Shown in pieces: positions 18,928 through 28,370 of a DNA stretch of 64,000 bases. A program made the translations under genes and the position numbers. Location: positions 1,488,001-1,552,000 of the forward strand of contig NZ_VISE01000001.1 of the NCBI RefSeq assembly GCF_007827275.1, read 5' to 3'. The notes under the pieces are model-generated. The model did no database searches. It was not told the DNA's origin and saw only the letters and a list, made by a program, of their open reading frames with translations. This stretch comes from Gillisia sp. Hel_I_86 (GTDB taxonomy: Bacteria > Bacteroidota > Bacteroidia > Flavobacteriales > Flavobacteriaceae). Each line of letters opens with the position of its first letter. The stretch's first letter is position 1.

Positions 18928-20391
18928 ATGAAGCTTTTAAAACTGTCTTTAAGAAACCGGATTTTCATTTCCATGATGTTGCTGGTTCTTGTAGCTTCCA
19001 TACTTATTGCCGGGGTTACAGTTTTTCAATATAAACAGGAGTCTGAAGATTATCACCGCGAACGTCTGGAACGAAAAGAGCAGGCAATTAGGGAGAACAT
19101 AAAATTTGTTTTAGAGGGAACTAGTTATTTGGTGAATACAGAGAATATGCCTGTAATCCTTCAGCAACACGATAAAATTTATGAGATCTCACAGGTGCAC
19201 GACATGCAGCTTAATGTGTACGATCTTAATGGAAAACTGCTTATAAAATCCAGCGAATCTTTTTTTAGGGATACTACCAATGTCCAGATCCCAAAACATA
19301 TTATCAAGGAACTGGAAAATTCGCCTAATAAGCGATATTTAAAGAGGTCTCAGGTAAATGATCAGAAATTCCAGTCTTCTTATACGTATATAACCGACAA
19401 TAAATTTAAGCCTTTGGCAATCCTTTATTTGCCATATCTGCAGGATGATGATTTGCTTCAGAAAGATTTGAATGATTTTTTAATGAAGTTGGGAGAAATC
19501 TATCTCTTTATGTTCCTAATTGCGATTTTAATGTCCTATTTCCTTTCCAAATACATTACGAAATCGCTTAAAATAGTATCACAAAAGATCATAGAGACCC
19601 GATTGGACAAACGCCTTCAGAAGATTCAAATTGACAATGCTTCCGAAGAGATCTATGCGTTGGTTTCAGCCTATAACAGTATGATAGACGAGCTGGAGGA
19701 AAGTGCAGTAAAACTTGCAACAGGGGAACGGGAACAAGCATGGCGCGAAATGGCAAAACAGGTGGCGCATGAAATTAAAAACCCGTTAACGCCAATGCGC
19801 TTAACCGTGCAAAGCTTCCAAAGAAAATTTGATCCTAACGATCCAAATGTGCATCAAAAAGTAGACGAATATACCAACACCCTTATTCATCAGATTGATA
19901 CCATGAGCGCAATTGCTTCTGCATTTTCCAATTTTGCAAAGATGCCGGCACAACAAAATGAGATCCTGAATGTTCCAAAGATCGTTAAACTGGCGCTGGA
20001 TATTTTCAACGAGAACTACATTGTTTTTTATTCAGAAAAAGAAGAAATTCTCGCAAAGTTTGACAGGACCCAACTGATTAGAGTGGTTACCAATCTGGTT
20101 AAAAATGCTACCCAAGCCTTAAATGAAGAAGCAGGCCCCAAAATATTGGTGGAGGTAAAGGAAGAAGCAGGAATGGTCATAATACAAGTATCAGACAACG
20201 GACTTGGGATTCTGGAAGAAGATAAAGAAAAGGTCTTTGAGCCTAAATTTACCACCAAATCCAGCGGAATGGGACTGGGACTGGCGATGGTTAAAAATAT
20301 TGTGGAAACCTACCATGGGGATATTTCCTTTGCTTCAGAAAAAAATAAAGGCACTATCTTTACCGTAAAGTTTCCAAAACAAGCGACTTGA
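18928..20391 (+). CDS. Membrane sensor histidine kinase (NtrY-like architecture)
   Basis: This 487-residue kinase has membrane segments at about 11-31 and 188-207 enclosing an extracytoplasmic sensor domain, then a HAMP-like linker (about 208-260). The phospho-accepting histidine is near residue 281 in VAHEIKNPLTPMRL. The ATPase domain has N-box NLVKNATQAL, DNGLGI and GMGLGLAMVKNIV. No response regulator is adjacent, so it is an orphan in this window. The signal is unknown. Confidence 0.93.
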   Translation: MKLLKLSLRNRIFISMMLLVLVASILIAGVTVFQYKQESEDYHRERLERKEQAIRENIKFVLEGTSYLVNTENMPVILQQHDKIYEISQVHDMQLNVYDLNGKLLIKSSESFFRDTTNVQIPKHIIKELENSPNKRYLKRSQVNDQKFQSSYTYITDNKFKPLAILYLPYLQDDDLLQKDLNDFLMKLGEIYLFMFLIAILMSYFLSKYITKSLKIVSQKIIETRLDKRLQKIQIDNASEEIYALVSAYNSMIDELEESAVKLATGEREQAWREMAKQVAHEIKNPLTPMRLTVQSFQRKFDPNDPNVHQKVDEYTNTLIHQIDTMSAIASAFSNFAKMPAQQNEILNVPKIVKLALDIFNENYIVFYSEKEEILAKFDRTQLIRVVTNLVKNATQALNEEAGPKILVEVKEEAGMVIIQVSDNGLGILEEDKEKVFEPKFTTKSSGMGLGLAMVKNIVETYHGDISFASEKNKGTIFTVKFPKQAT

Positions 20392-20596
20392 AAAAAGGTA
20401 TATTTATTAGCATCTTTAACGGGATGCTGAACTCGTTTCAGTATGACGCCAACTTTAGGAAATAGCATTGTCACCCTGTCCCGAAGCATCGGGAGTCTCA
20501 GGATCTAAAACATCTCGACTTCGCTCGATGAGACATTATGAATCTGGACAGAGAATAGGGAAAACATATTATAAGAATTTAAAAAACCCATAAACA
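20392..20596. repeat. REP-like repeats between kinase and enoyl-CoA hydratase
   Basis: The gap holds repeat units GGGATGCTGAACTCG with TTTCAGTATGACG at about 20420-20445, and GTCACCCTGTCCCGAAGC with CGGGAGTCTCAGGATC at about 20470-20505, followed by CTCGACTTCGCTCGATGAGAC at about 20514-20534. The last block is a strong hairpin (CTCGA, TCGAG-like arms). These belong to the same palindromic family as other gaps in this window. No gene was seen. Confidence 0.55.
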
Positions 20597-21379
20597 ATGA
20601 ATTTTGAAAATATAATAGTTGAAAATAACGAAGGCATCCTTCAAATAATGATTAATAGACCCTCAAAATTGAATGCTTTGAACAAAGCGACTATAGGTGA
20701 ATTGCATGATGCCTTTGAAGATGCAGAAGAAGACACTGATGTAAAAGTGGTTATTTTAACCGGTAGCGGGGAGAAAGCTTTCGTTGCAGGAGCGGATATT
20801 AGTGAGTTTTCAGATTTTTCCCCGGAAGAGGGAAAAGTGCTTGCTGCCGAAGGCCAGGCGAAATTATTCGATTATGTTGCTAATTTCCCGAAGCCTGTAA
20901 TTGCCGCTATAAATGGATTTGCACTTGGAGGTGGATTGGAGCTTGCCATGGCTGCACATTTTAGGGTAGCCAGCGATAATGCAAAAATGGGCCTTCCAGA
21001 AGTTTCGCTTGGAGTAATTCCAGGTTATGGTGGTACGCAAAGATTGCCTCAATTGGTGGGAAAAGGACGTGCCATGGAAATGATCATGACGGCTGGGATG
21101 ATAGATGCCAATCAGGCATTGCAGTACAATTTGGTGAACCATGTCGTTTCTCAGGAAGAGTTGATTGATTTTGCTGAAAAAATGGCTGGAAAGATCATGC
21201 GAAATTCCTTGGTTGCAATAAGCTCTGCGATTAAAGCTGTGAATGCAAATTATGAATCTGGGGTAAATGGCTTTGAAACTGAAATAGATGAGTTTGGTTG
21301 GTGCTTTGGTACGGCCGATTTTAAAGAAGGAACCGCAGCATTTTTAAACAAACGAAAAGCAGATTTTCCCGGGAAGTAG
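20597..21379 (+). CDS. Enoyl-CoA hydratase/isomerase family protein
   Basis: This crotonase-fold enzyme of 260 residues most likely hydrates enoyl-CoA in fatty acid or amino acid breakdown. The oxyanion-hole segments AFVAGADISEF (near 60) and GFALGGGLELAMA (near 105) are present, and the catalytic glutamate motifs (LELAM and GLPEVSLGVIPGYGGTQRLP) are intact, which favours true hydratase activity. It stands alone with its own terminator downstream at 21433. Confidence 0.93.
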   Translation: MNFENIIVENNEGILQIMINRPSKLNALNKATIGELHDAFEDAEEDTDVKVVILTGSGEKAFVAGADISEFSDFSPEEGKVLAAEGQAKLFDYVANFPKPVIAAINGFALGGGLELAMAAHFRVASDNAKMGLPEVSLGVIPGYGGTQRLPQLVGKGRAMEMIMTAGMIDANQALQYNLVNHVVSQEELIDFAEKMAGKIMRNSLVAISSAIKAVNANYESGVNGFETEIDEFGWCFGTADFKEGTAAFLNKRKADFPGK

Positions 21380-21432
21380 GTAAAATTACCTTTTGATTGC
21401 CAAACTAAGGTCGAAATGTGAAGTTATAATAT

Positions 21433-21466
21433 AAAGATCCAGAGCAGTTGTTGTTTTGGATCTTTT
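21433..21466 (+). terminator. Rho-independent terminator after enoyl-CoA hydratase
   Basis: Arms AAAGATCCA (21433-21441) and TGGATCTTT (21457-21465) form a nine-pair stem with a 15-base loop, followed by only a short T-run. It lies 53 bases after the stop codon. Confidence 0.65.
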
Positions 21467-21497
21467 AGCTTAAAGAAATATTAGAATTTAATACGAA

Positions 21498-21590
21498 TGT
21501 CATCCTGAAGGGAACATAGTGGACTGAAGGATCTCAATGCAGTAGAATCTTTGGCACTAGAGATCCCTCCTTAAGTCGGGATGACACTAA
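21498..21590. repeat. REP-like palindromic repeat
   Basis: Starts with TGTCATCCTGAAGGG, has ACTGAAGGATCTC in the middle and ends with AGAGATCCCTCC and CGGGATGACAC. The GTCATCC and GGATGAC ends pair with each other. It has the same character as repeats at 6103-6168 and 44877-44900. Confidence 0.55.
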
Positions 21591-21682
21591 ATCAACATAA
21601 TATCAGTTTTAAAATTAAATTTTCACTTAGTTAAACTTTTGTTGAATACAGCACTCTAAGATTTAGGTTACAATCTATTGTG

Positions 21683-21690
21683 TAACTTTG
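21683..21690 (+). promoter_or_regulatory. -7 box TAACTTTG placed for a leaderless hflX transcript
   Basis: TAACTTTG fits TAnnTTTG exactly and ends five bases before the ATG at 21696, so the predicted transcription start coincides with, or nearly with, the start codon. No -33 TTG is found at standard spacing. Confidence 0.5.
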
Positions 21691-21695
21691 TGATT

Positions 21696-22916
21696 ATGAT
21701 AGAAAAGAATGATTTAACATACGAGAAAGCGGTGCTCATTGGGGTTGTTACCCAGCAGCAAAGCGAAGATAAACTTAATGAGTATTTAGACGAACTAGAG
21801 TTTTTAACATATACTGCCGGGGGTGAGGTTTTAAAGCGCTTTACCCAAAAAATGGAAAAGCCTAACCCAAAAACATTTATTGGAACTGGTAAGATTGAAG
21901 ATGTAAGGGCTTTTATTGCAGCCAATGATGTTGGAACTGCCATTTTTGATGATGAACTTTCTCCTGCGCAACAAAAAAATATAGAAAAGATCTTGGATTG
22001 TAAAATTCTGGATAGAACGAATTTAATTCTGGATATTTTTGCCCAAAGAGCCCAAACAAGTAATGCGCGAACACAAGTAGAGTTGGCTCAATATCAATAC
22101 TTATTACCTCGTCTAGCGGGTATGTGGACGCACTTGGAACGTCAGCGTGGGGGTATTGGAATGCGTGGTCCCGGGGAAACAGAGATCGAGACAGATAGAA
22201 GGATTGTACGTGATAAAATTGCCCTATTAAAGAAGAAGATCGAAACCATCGATAAGCAAATGGGCGTACAACGAGGAAATCGTGGATCCCTTATTCGTGT
22301 TGCCTTGGTTGGATATACGAATGTGGGGAAATCTACTTTGATGAATGTGATAAGTAAGAGCAAGGTTTTTGCTGAAAACAAATTATTTGCCACTCTAGAC
22401 ACCACCGTGCGAAAAGTGGTTATCAGGAACCTGCCTTTTCTATTAACCGATACCGTTGGGTTTATCAGAAAACTTCCCACTCAATTGGTAGAATCCTTTA
22501 AGTCTACACTAGATGAAGTAAGGGAAGCAGATTTATTATTGCATGTGGTAGATATATCGCATCAAAATTTTGAAGATCATATTGAATCTGTGAACCAAAC
22601 ATTGGCAGATATCAAGAGCAATAACAAGCCCACTATTATGGTGTTCAATAAGATCGATGCCTTTGTTGAAGAAAAAATAGAAGAAGACGATCTAATCACT
22701 GAGCGTACCGAAGCGAACTATTCTTTGGAAGAGTGGAAAAAAACTTGGATGAACAGAATGGGGGATAATGTACTATTTATCTCTGCCTTGAATAAGGATA
22801 ATATAGAAGAATTCAGGAAAAAAGTTTACGACGTGGTTCGAGAGATCCACGTTACCAGGTTTCCTTACAATAACTTTCTCTATCCAGAATACGAGGAGAT
22901 TGAGGAGAAGGAATAA
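21696..22916 (+). CDS. hflX: Ribosome-associated GTPase HflX
   Basis: HflX is a GTPase that binds and splits stalled ribosomes. The protein shows the N-terminal HflX domain with the family stretch GGIGMRGPGETEIETDRR near residue 152, then the G domain with G1 GYTNVGKST (about 206), the TDTVGFI switch and NKID. I chose the ATG at 21696, giving 406 residues (MIEKND), over an in-frame TTG at 21678, because the -7 box TAACTTTG sits between them. It ends convergently with the DUF5689 gene. Confidence 0.95.
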   Translation: MIEKNDLTYEKAVLIGVVTQQQSEDKLNEYLDELEFLTYTAGGEVLKRFTQKMEKPNPKTFIGTGKIEDVRAFIAANDVGTAIFDDELSPAQQKNIEKILDCKILDRTNLILDIFAQRAQTSNARTQVELAQYQYLLPRLAGMWTHLERQRGGIGMRGPGETEIETDRRIVRDKIALLKKKIETIDKQMGVQRGNRGSLIRVALVGYTNVGKSTLMNVISKSKVFAENKLFATLDTTVRKVVIRNLPFLLTDTVGFIRKLPTQLVESFKSTLDEVREADLLLHVVDISHQNFEDHIESVNQTLADIKSNNKPTIMVFNKIDAFVEEKIEEDDLITERTEANYSLEEWKKTWMNRMGDNVLFISALNKDNIEEFRKKVYDVVREIHVTRFPYNNFLYPEYEEIEEKE

Positions 22917-22939
22917 GTTGTTATAAATATAATTCAAAT

Positions 22940-22967
22940 AAGCCTGTTGCTTTTTAGTAGCAGGCTT
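22940..22967. terminator. Bidirectional terminator-like hairpin between hflX and DUF5689 gene
   Basis: Arms AAGCCTG (22940-22946) and CAGGCTT (22961-22967) form a seven-pair stem extended by weaker pairs. It lies between the hflX stop and the DUF5689 stop on the opposite strand. The T-runs are imperfect on both sides. Confidence 0.5.
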
Positions 22968-22968
22968 G

Positions 22969-24363
22969 TTACTTTCCCGTAACCCTAATATTATCAATAT
23001 CATAAGTGGTTGTTTTATCTGGTGCCGCCCCGAGATATTTAAATGCCACATGTACAGTCCCTTCCAAACAAGAAACATCAATTTTGGAGTTTTTGAAGTT
23101 TTTACCAAACTGGCTGGTTGGCCCAACAGGGATCTTGGCATCCAAAAGTTGCCATTCTGTAGTAAGTGGATTTCCTGTAAAACCTGTTGTAATAAGCACA
23201 GATAGCAACACCCCATTATCGTAAGAAGATTTCAAATCAAAACTCAGCACTTCATTAATGGAGTTGTTAAAATTAATTCCAGGAGTTATCAGCCAAGCTT
23301 CCAAAGGATTTTCTGAAGTCTCATATGCCGAAATCCTAATATACCGATCGCTATTCAAGATCCCATCTTCAAAACGCTCGTTTCCCCCATTTACGTTTAC
23401 GTTGGTCCATCCCCGGCCATCCAAAATATTCTCATTACTCACTCCAACAAAATTCTCCTGAAATAATACTTTTGAGCCTTCTGTTTCATTTTCGCCGCAT
23501 TTCAAAAAGGCTGGATCGCATCTGGCATCAGCTTCAAATTGAAGGTCTTCTGGAGAATTAAGAATTACCACAAATTGATCATCGTAAAAATTTCGGGTTA
23601 AAACTCCTTCAATGTTTCCTGATAATTGAGGCAACAACAAAGATTTAAAATCTGAAAAGGTGCTAGTGCTCAAAAAACTTGTGCTGCCAGTTGTACAGCT
23701 CTCTATTTGTCGTTCCCCATCGAATCTATCGGTTACCTCAGCAGCAAATGTAAATCGCTTCTCCTCTCTTACCAGATTTCTATTGAATTGCACCCTTTCC
23801 AAACGTACATACAGGTTTCTATAGGCTTCAGAAAAATCCTTTATATCCAGCGGTAGTGGTTCTATTTCTGAAGAAATTCCAGACCTCATAATATGCTCAT
23901 CTATTAAAGATGCTGGAATTGCAACGACATCTCCTCTATTCTGAATTCCCAGTTGAAATACGCCATTGTTAAACCATAAACTCAATCCGTCCAACTTTAT
24001 ATAAATTTTCCTACCAAATTCATACGTTGAAAATAAGGAGGTATTATCCACCAAAATTTGAATTCCTGAAGAAGGATTGGCAGCCCGATCTTGTATGATG
24101 AGTTTCTTGTAAAAATTCCCAGCCTCATCACTGGAAATCACATAGCCTTCAATAAAATCCTCTGTATTTTGAAAGGTATATATCTCACCCGTTGTAGGGT
24201 TATAATTGCCTTTTATGCCTGAAATACTGGTCAGATTCCCATCGAAACCATCATCAACTTCCGTGGTTTTAGGCACTTCAAAATCATCGGTTTTTACGCA
24301 AGCATTCATTAAAAAGACTAAAAATAATAGCCCTACCAACTCAATAATTTTAAATCTCTTCAT
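22969..24363 (-). CDS. DUF5689-type surface lipoprotein
   Basis: This is a 464-residue lipoprotein. I chose the ATG at 24363, since it gives a clean lipoprotein signal with C22 in VFLMNAC. The N-terminal half (about 40-270, with GYVISSDEAGNFYKKLIIQD) matches the DUF5689 style of OB-fold-like domains found with secreted nucleases in Bacteroidota. The C-terminal part (about 300-464), with AWLITPGINF and a DIDNIRV end, resembles a choice-of-anchor J domain. It begins 20 bases after the TonB receptor gene, forming a two-gene operon. A role in capturing substrate for the receptor is inferred from this pairing. Confidence 0.85.
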   Translation of the reverse strand: MKRFKIIELVGLLFLVFLMNACVKTDDFEVPKTTEVDDGFDGNLTSISGIKGNYNPTTGEIYTFQNTEDFIEGYVISSDEAGNFYKKLIIQDRAANPSSGIQILVDNTSLFSTYEFGRKIYIKLDGLSLWFNNGVFQLGIQNRGDVVAIPASLIDEHIMRSGISSEIEPLPLDIKDFSEAYRNLYVRLERVQFNRNLVREEKRFTFAAEVTDRFDGERQIESCTTGSTSFLSTSTFSDFKSLLLPQLSGNIEGVLTRNFYDDQFVVILNSPEDLQFEADARCDPAFLKCGENETEGSKVLFQENFVGVSNENILDGRGWTNVNVNGGNERFEDGILNSDRYIRISAYETSENPLEAWLITPGINFNNSINEVLSFDLKSSYDNGVLLSVLITTGFTGNPLTTEWQLLDAKIPVGPTSQFGKNFKNSKIDVSCLEGTVHVAFKYLGAAPDKTTTYDIDNIRVTGK

Positions 24364-24383
24364 CTTCTTTCCATTTATATTTT

Positions 24384-27194
24384 TCAAAATCTTATATATA
24401 CATTCCCATAATAGGAAGCTCCCGTTCCATACCAATATTTAGATCCAAATACTGGTTGTTCCCGATCCCTATCTGCCTTAAGGGTTCTAAAATTTGCATT
24501 TCGAGATTGCTCGAAACCTCCGGTTTTATACAATTCGTCCAAAATATTGTTGATGCTCACAAAAAATCCTATATAATAATTTTTTATTCGCCAAGATTTT
24601 CCGCCCACGGTGTTCAATAAAAAATAATCGTCAAATTGTTCTTGTTTTAAGAGGTCTCGTGCCATATTCTCGTCATAATTTAAAAGTGGCAAGCCATCAG
24701 AATCTGTCGCAAAATTGCTGGTCCTAGCAAGCGGACTCACATCTGCAAAAGCATGGGAAAAATAATTGAGCGTCGTGCCAAACCACCAGAAATCGGGATC
24801 ACGATATTCAAATCCTATTTGTGCGGCTCGTTGCGGGCCACCCGCGATCCTGTAATTTTTTAAATTCGATTCCCCATAATCTTGGGCTTCAATAAAATCG
24901 TCGGAGGTAAGTTTTAAGTTGGGATTGTTGTTATAGGTGAATTGTCCCATGGCAACAGCTGTTTTCAACTTTAAAGTGGAGGTTACTTGCGCCTCGGCTC
25001 CCATTTCTAAACCAAGGTGTTGTTTATCTATACCTGTTAATATCTCCTGTACAAAAGCTGTGGTGCTATTTCTTCCCAAACCAGAAAGCCCATCGGCATA
25101 ATAAAAGGAGATTTCGGTGGCATTGTTGATCTGGGTAAAATATCCCGTAAGCCTAGCTTTTAAAAAGGAACTTCGAAAAATGTAACTGGCATCCCCAGAA
25201 TAAATACGTTCGCTGTTTATCCCCTCTACTACATTGTTGTTTTGCCTCGAATTAGAAAACGAATTTTTAAGAGCGGGAGCCTTTGTGAAATAGCCCGCGT
25301 TAAATTCCAACAAATGCTTCCCGGTAATTTTCCATACAGTCCCGGCCTTTGCCCCATAATCTGTAAAGTCTAGCGCTTTACTTTTTCCAAATGAACTTTC
25401 CGGGAAATTTCCGTTTTTATATAATCCTTCACGCTGGTAATTGGTTTGAGATAAACTGAAGGCTGCATAAGAATCCCACTTTTCGGTCCTAATCAATGCA
25501 TTTATAAATGCTTCAGCAGAAGCTGCTTTCCACTTAAAATTGTATTTAAATCGTTCTCCTAATTTGGCGATCCTATTTGGGTTCAAAAGATCACTTTGTG
25601 CCTTGTCCCCTTCAGAAAAGAAATCTACATCCAGATATCCCGTTCCGCCTAAAAGGTCATTTACTTCAGCATAATTTTCGCTATTTAGATTGGAAAACTT
25701 TAGCTTGGCGGTTAGCATTAATGAGGAATTGATATTCGCAGTTAAAATTGAATTTACATTTAACAGCTTGTCTTCCACTTTATCTTCAGCGCTTACATAA
25801 ATTGAATTTCCACCATTGTTTAGGGAAGAACTATTGGCTTTATATAGCTCCCGCCAATCGATTTGTCCATTCTGTTGAAAATCCTTTTGAGCCCGATAGG
25901 CCGCTTCAAAATTCTGATTGTCAAAAAACCTCAAAAAATAACTAGGTAGTTTTTGATAGTAGGAGGGATCTGGGTTGCTCCCGCCACCTACAAAACTTTG
26001 TTGTCCATCTGTTTGGGTCACCAAACGGGTTCCACCAAAATCCAAACGAGTATTTCCAATCGATCCAAATTGGTAGGCCACATTATTGTTTATTTTTAAT
26101 TTTTCTGAAAGTTTCCAGAAATGGTTCAGCATTAAAATGGGCTCTTTTACTTCCTTGATCCTGCTATTCCTGATCTCCCCATTCTGAATGCCCCAAAATG
26201 AATTATATTTCCTGCCTTTTAGATCGTAAACCTCCTGAGTGTTTGCTGAAGATTTCCCTCGAATATTTGGAGTATAAAATCCCGTGAAATTTATGCTATG
26301 TGCATTGTTCAATTTTTTTTCTGCTGAAATAAAAAAAGAGTTTGCATCGTATAAAGTGCCTTCCACATAAGCCTCTTTGGCAAATCTTCTTGCTAAACCC
26401 AAGGCATACCACCAGCCCCCAGGCTTTTCCCCAGAGCTATACGTTGCCATAAGCCTCCCAGAATAACTTCTATTTGCAGACGCATAGGAAAGTTTGCCAT
26501 TTTTCGCATACTGGGATGCACGCATTATGATATTGGTGTTTCCCGCCAAATTCCCAAAGGTGGTTTCCCCAGGAACCAAAGCATTGGCAAAAACCTGATT
26601 CCGCTGCAGGTCATTTAATCCTCCCCAATTGCTCCATTGTGGCCTTCCATCGAAGAACTTGTTCATCTCCACTCCGTTGATAGAAACAGTTCCATATTCA
26701 CTTCCCAATCCGCGTGGCTTGAAGAAAGTTTGGCTGAAATCGAAGGCTGCTGCATTTAGAAACACATCGCGGGTTGCGTAAAGTAATCCAGTAATATTAT
26801 CGGTCTCCCCTTGATCTTCATTTAACTCAGATTCTGACAAACTTATGGTCGCCAATTGAACTTGCTCTTTCATAAAATCGGGTTGCAATGGGATTAATTC
26901 TAAGCTTTTAGCTGTTCCGCCAACTAGATTTACAGAAATTCTTAGTAGTATATATCCTGCTTTTGAAACTTCCAAGATATAAGAACCACTTTCCAAGGAA
27001 CTATCGGCAAATGCAAAACTCCCATCTTGTCCTGAAGTTTTTATATAGGCAGTTCCCTCCAATTTCAGGCGAGCCCCTGCAATAGGATCATTAGACAAGG
27101 CGTCCACTACGGAACCTGTAAGGGCGGTATTTTGAGCAGAAATCTTGAGGATGCCAAGAAGCATCAGAAATAATAAAAGCTTTCTGCCTTTCAT
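24384..27194 (-). CDS. TonB-dependent outer membrane receptor
   Basis: This 936-residue receptor imports a ligand across the outer membrane using TonB energy. From the ATG at 27194 there is a signal peptide (KLLLFLMLLGILKISAQ), a carboxypeptidase-like regulatory domain at about 24-105 (GSVVDALSNDPIAGARL), then a plug and a long beta-barrel with many aromatic strands, ending in an aromatic-rich YGNVYIRF. It is not of the SusC length or type. It is paired with the DUF5689 lipoprotein downstream and divergent from a secreted nuclease-fold protein, which suggests nucleic acid or phosphate-ester uptake. Confidence 0.9.
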   Translation of the reverse strand: MKGRKLLLFLMLLGILKISAQNTALTGSVVDALSNDPIAGARLKLEGTAYIKTSGQDGSFAFADSSLESGSYILEVSKAGYILLRISVNLVGGTAKSLELIPLQPDFMKEQVQLATISLSESELNEDQGETDNITGLLYATRDVFLNAAAFDFSQTFFKPRGLGSEYGTVSINGVEMNKFFDGRPQWSNWGGLNDLQRNQVFANALVPGETTFGNLAGNTNIIMRASQYAKNGKLSYASANRSYSGRLMATYSSGEKPGGWWYALGLARRFAKEAYVEGTLYDANSFFISAEKKLNNAHSINFTGFYTPNIRGKSSANTQEVYDLKGRKYNSFWGIQNGEIRNSRIKEVKEPILMLNHFWKLSEKLKINNNVAYQFGSIGNTRLDFGGTRLVTQTDGQQSFVGGGSNPDPSYYQKLPSYFLRFFDNQNFEAAYRAQKDFQQNGQIDWRELYKANSSSLNNGGNSIYVSAEDKVEDKLLNVNSILTANINSSLMLTAKLKFSNLNSENYAEVNDLLGGTGYLDVDFFSEGDKAQSDLLNPNRIAKLGERFKYNFKWKAASAEAFINALIRTEKWDSYAAFSLSQTNYQREGLYKNGNFPESSFGKSKALDFTDYGAKAGTVWKITGKHLLEFNAGYFTKAPALKNSFSNSRQNNNVVEGINSERIYSGDASYIFRSSFLKARLTGYFTQINNATEISFYYADGLSGLGRNSTTAFVQEILTGIDKQHLGLEMGAEAQVTSTLKLKTAVAMGQFTYNNNPNLKLTSDDFIEAQDYGESNLKNYRIAGGPQRAAQIGFEYRDPDFWWFGTTLNYFSHAFADVSPLARTSNFATDSDGLPLLNYDENMARDLLKQEQFDDYFLLNTVGGKSWRIKNYYIGFFVSINNILDELYKTGGFEQSRNANFRTLKADRDREQPVFGSKYWYGTGASYYGNVYIRF

Positions 27195-27290
27195 TATAAA
27201 CAACTCAATTTCAGCATTTAAGATACTATTTTTATTAAATCGAACTAATAAAAAATGTAAATTCACTAATAATTTAACTTTTAGCCATTA

Positions 27291-28370
27291 ATGATACAGA
27301 CTACTAGTAATTGTATAAATTTGAAAACAATTGTAATTTTTCTGATTGCAGTTGTTTTAATTACAGATAGTTCCTTGGCTCAGGAAAGAAAAGATTACAA
27401 TATCTATACTATTGCGTTTTACAATGTTGAAAACCTTTTTGACACCGAAGATGATCCCTTAACATTCGATGATGACAGGACTCCTCTAGGAAAAGATGTT
27501 TGGACCCAGGAAAAATACGAGGATAAAATAAAGAACATCGCTAGGGTGATCTCCGAAATTGGCGTTGCTAATTCCAAAACATCTCCTGCCATTATTGGTT
27601 TATGCGAGATCGAAAATCTGCGGGTTTTAGAAGATCTGGTCAGCCATCCCTTTTTAGAAAAATTCAACTATCAAATAATACATTATGATTCTCCAGATAT
27701 GCGTGGCATAGATGTCGCGCTGTTATATCAAAAATCATTATTTATTCCAGATGAGTCCCAATCCAGAAGGTTGCTATTATATGATCTGGATGAACCTACA
27801 AAAAGGATATTTACCAGGGATCAGTTGGTAGTTTCCGGCAAACTTAATGGAGAGCAAATTAATATAATCGTGAATCATTGGCCATCCAGAAGTGGAGGAG
27901 AAGCAAAAACCAATTATAGAAGGGAAAAAGCTGCTTACCTAAACAAACAGATCATGGATTCGCTTTATAAAAAAGATCCATTCGCCAAAATCCTAAGCAT
28001 GGGCGATTTTAATGACGATCCAACCGATAAGAGCTTTAAAAAAATTTTAAAAACCAACAATAACCGGAAAACCATCATGGCTCAAGAGCTATTCAACCCT
28101 ATGGAAAGCATGGTAAAGCAAGGTAAAGGTTCTTTGGCCTATAGGGATAGTTGGAATTTATTCGACCAAATTTTGGTTTCGGAATCTCTATTGGGTAGCC
28201 CTAACGGACTTCAGTTTTACCAAGCTGGAATATTTAACTCACATTATCTCATTACCCAGAATGGGCAATACCGTGGGTATCCTTTTAGAAGCTATGATTA
28301 CAGTGGGTACACAGGAGGGTTTTCAGATCATTTTCCAGTGTTTGTATATTTGGTTTCCATCTCGAATTAA
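27291..28370 (+). CDS. Secreted endonuclease/exonuclease/phosphatase-family protein
   Basis: This 359-residue protein has an N-terminal signal peptide (hydrophobic 11-30, cut near LAQE) and an EEP (DNase I-like) fold: FYNVENLFDTEDDP near residue 43, NHWPSRSGGEA near 199, MGDFNDDPTD near 240 and the C-terminal SDHFPVFVY, which gives the catalytic Asn, Asp and His set. It should cleave phosphodiester or phosphomonoester bonds outside the cell. It is divergent from the receptor-DUF5689 pair and overlaps the end of the radical SAM gene by four bases. Confidence 0.9.
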   Translation: MIQTTSNCINLKTIVIFLIAVVLITDSSLAQERKDYNIYTIAFYNVENLFDTEDDPLTFDDDRTPLGKDVWTQEKYEDKIKNIARVISEIGVANSKTSPAIIGLCEIENLRVLEDLVSHPFLEKFNYQIIHYDSPDMRGIDVALLYQKSLFIPDESQSRRLLLYDLDEPTKRIFTRDQLVVSGKLNGEQINIIVNHWPSRSGGEAKTNYRREKAAYLNKQIMDSLYKKDPFAKILSMGDFNDDPTDKSFKKILKTNNNRKTIMAQELFNPMESMVKQGKGSLAYRDSWNLFDQILVSESLLGSPNGLQFYQAGIFNSHYLITQNGQYRGYPFRSYDYSGYTGGFSDHFPVFVYLVSISN

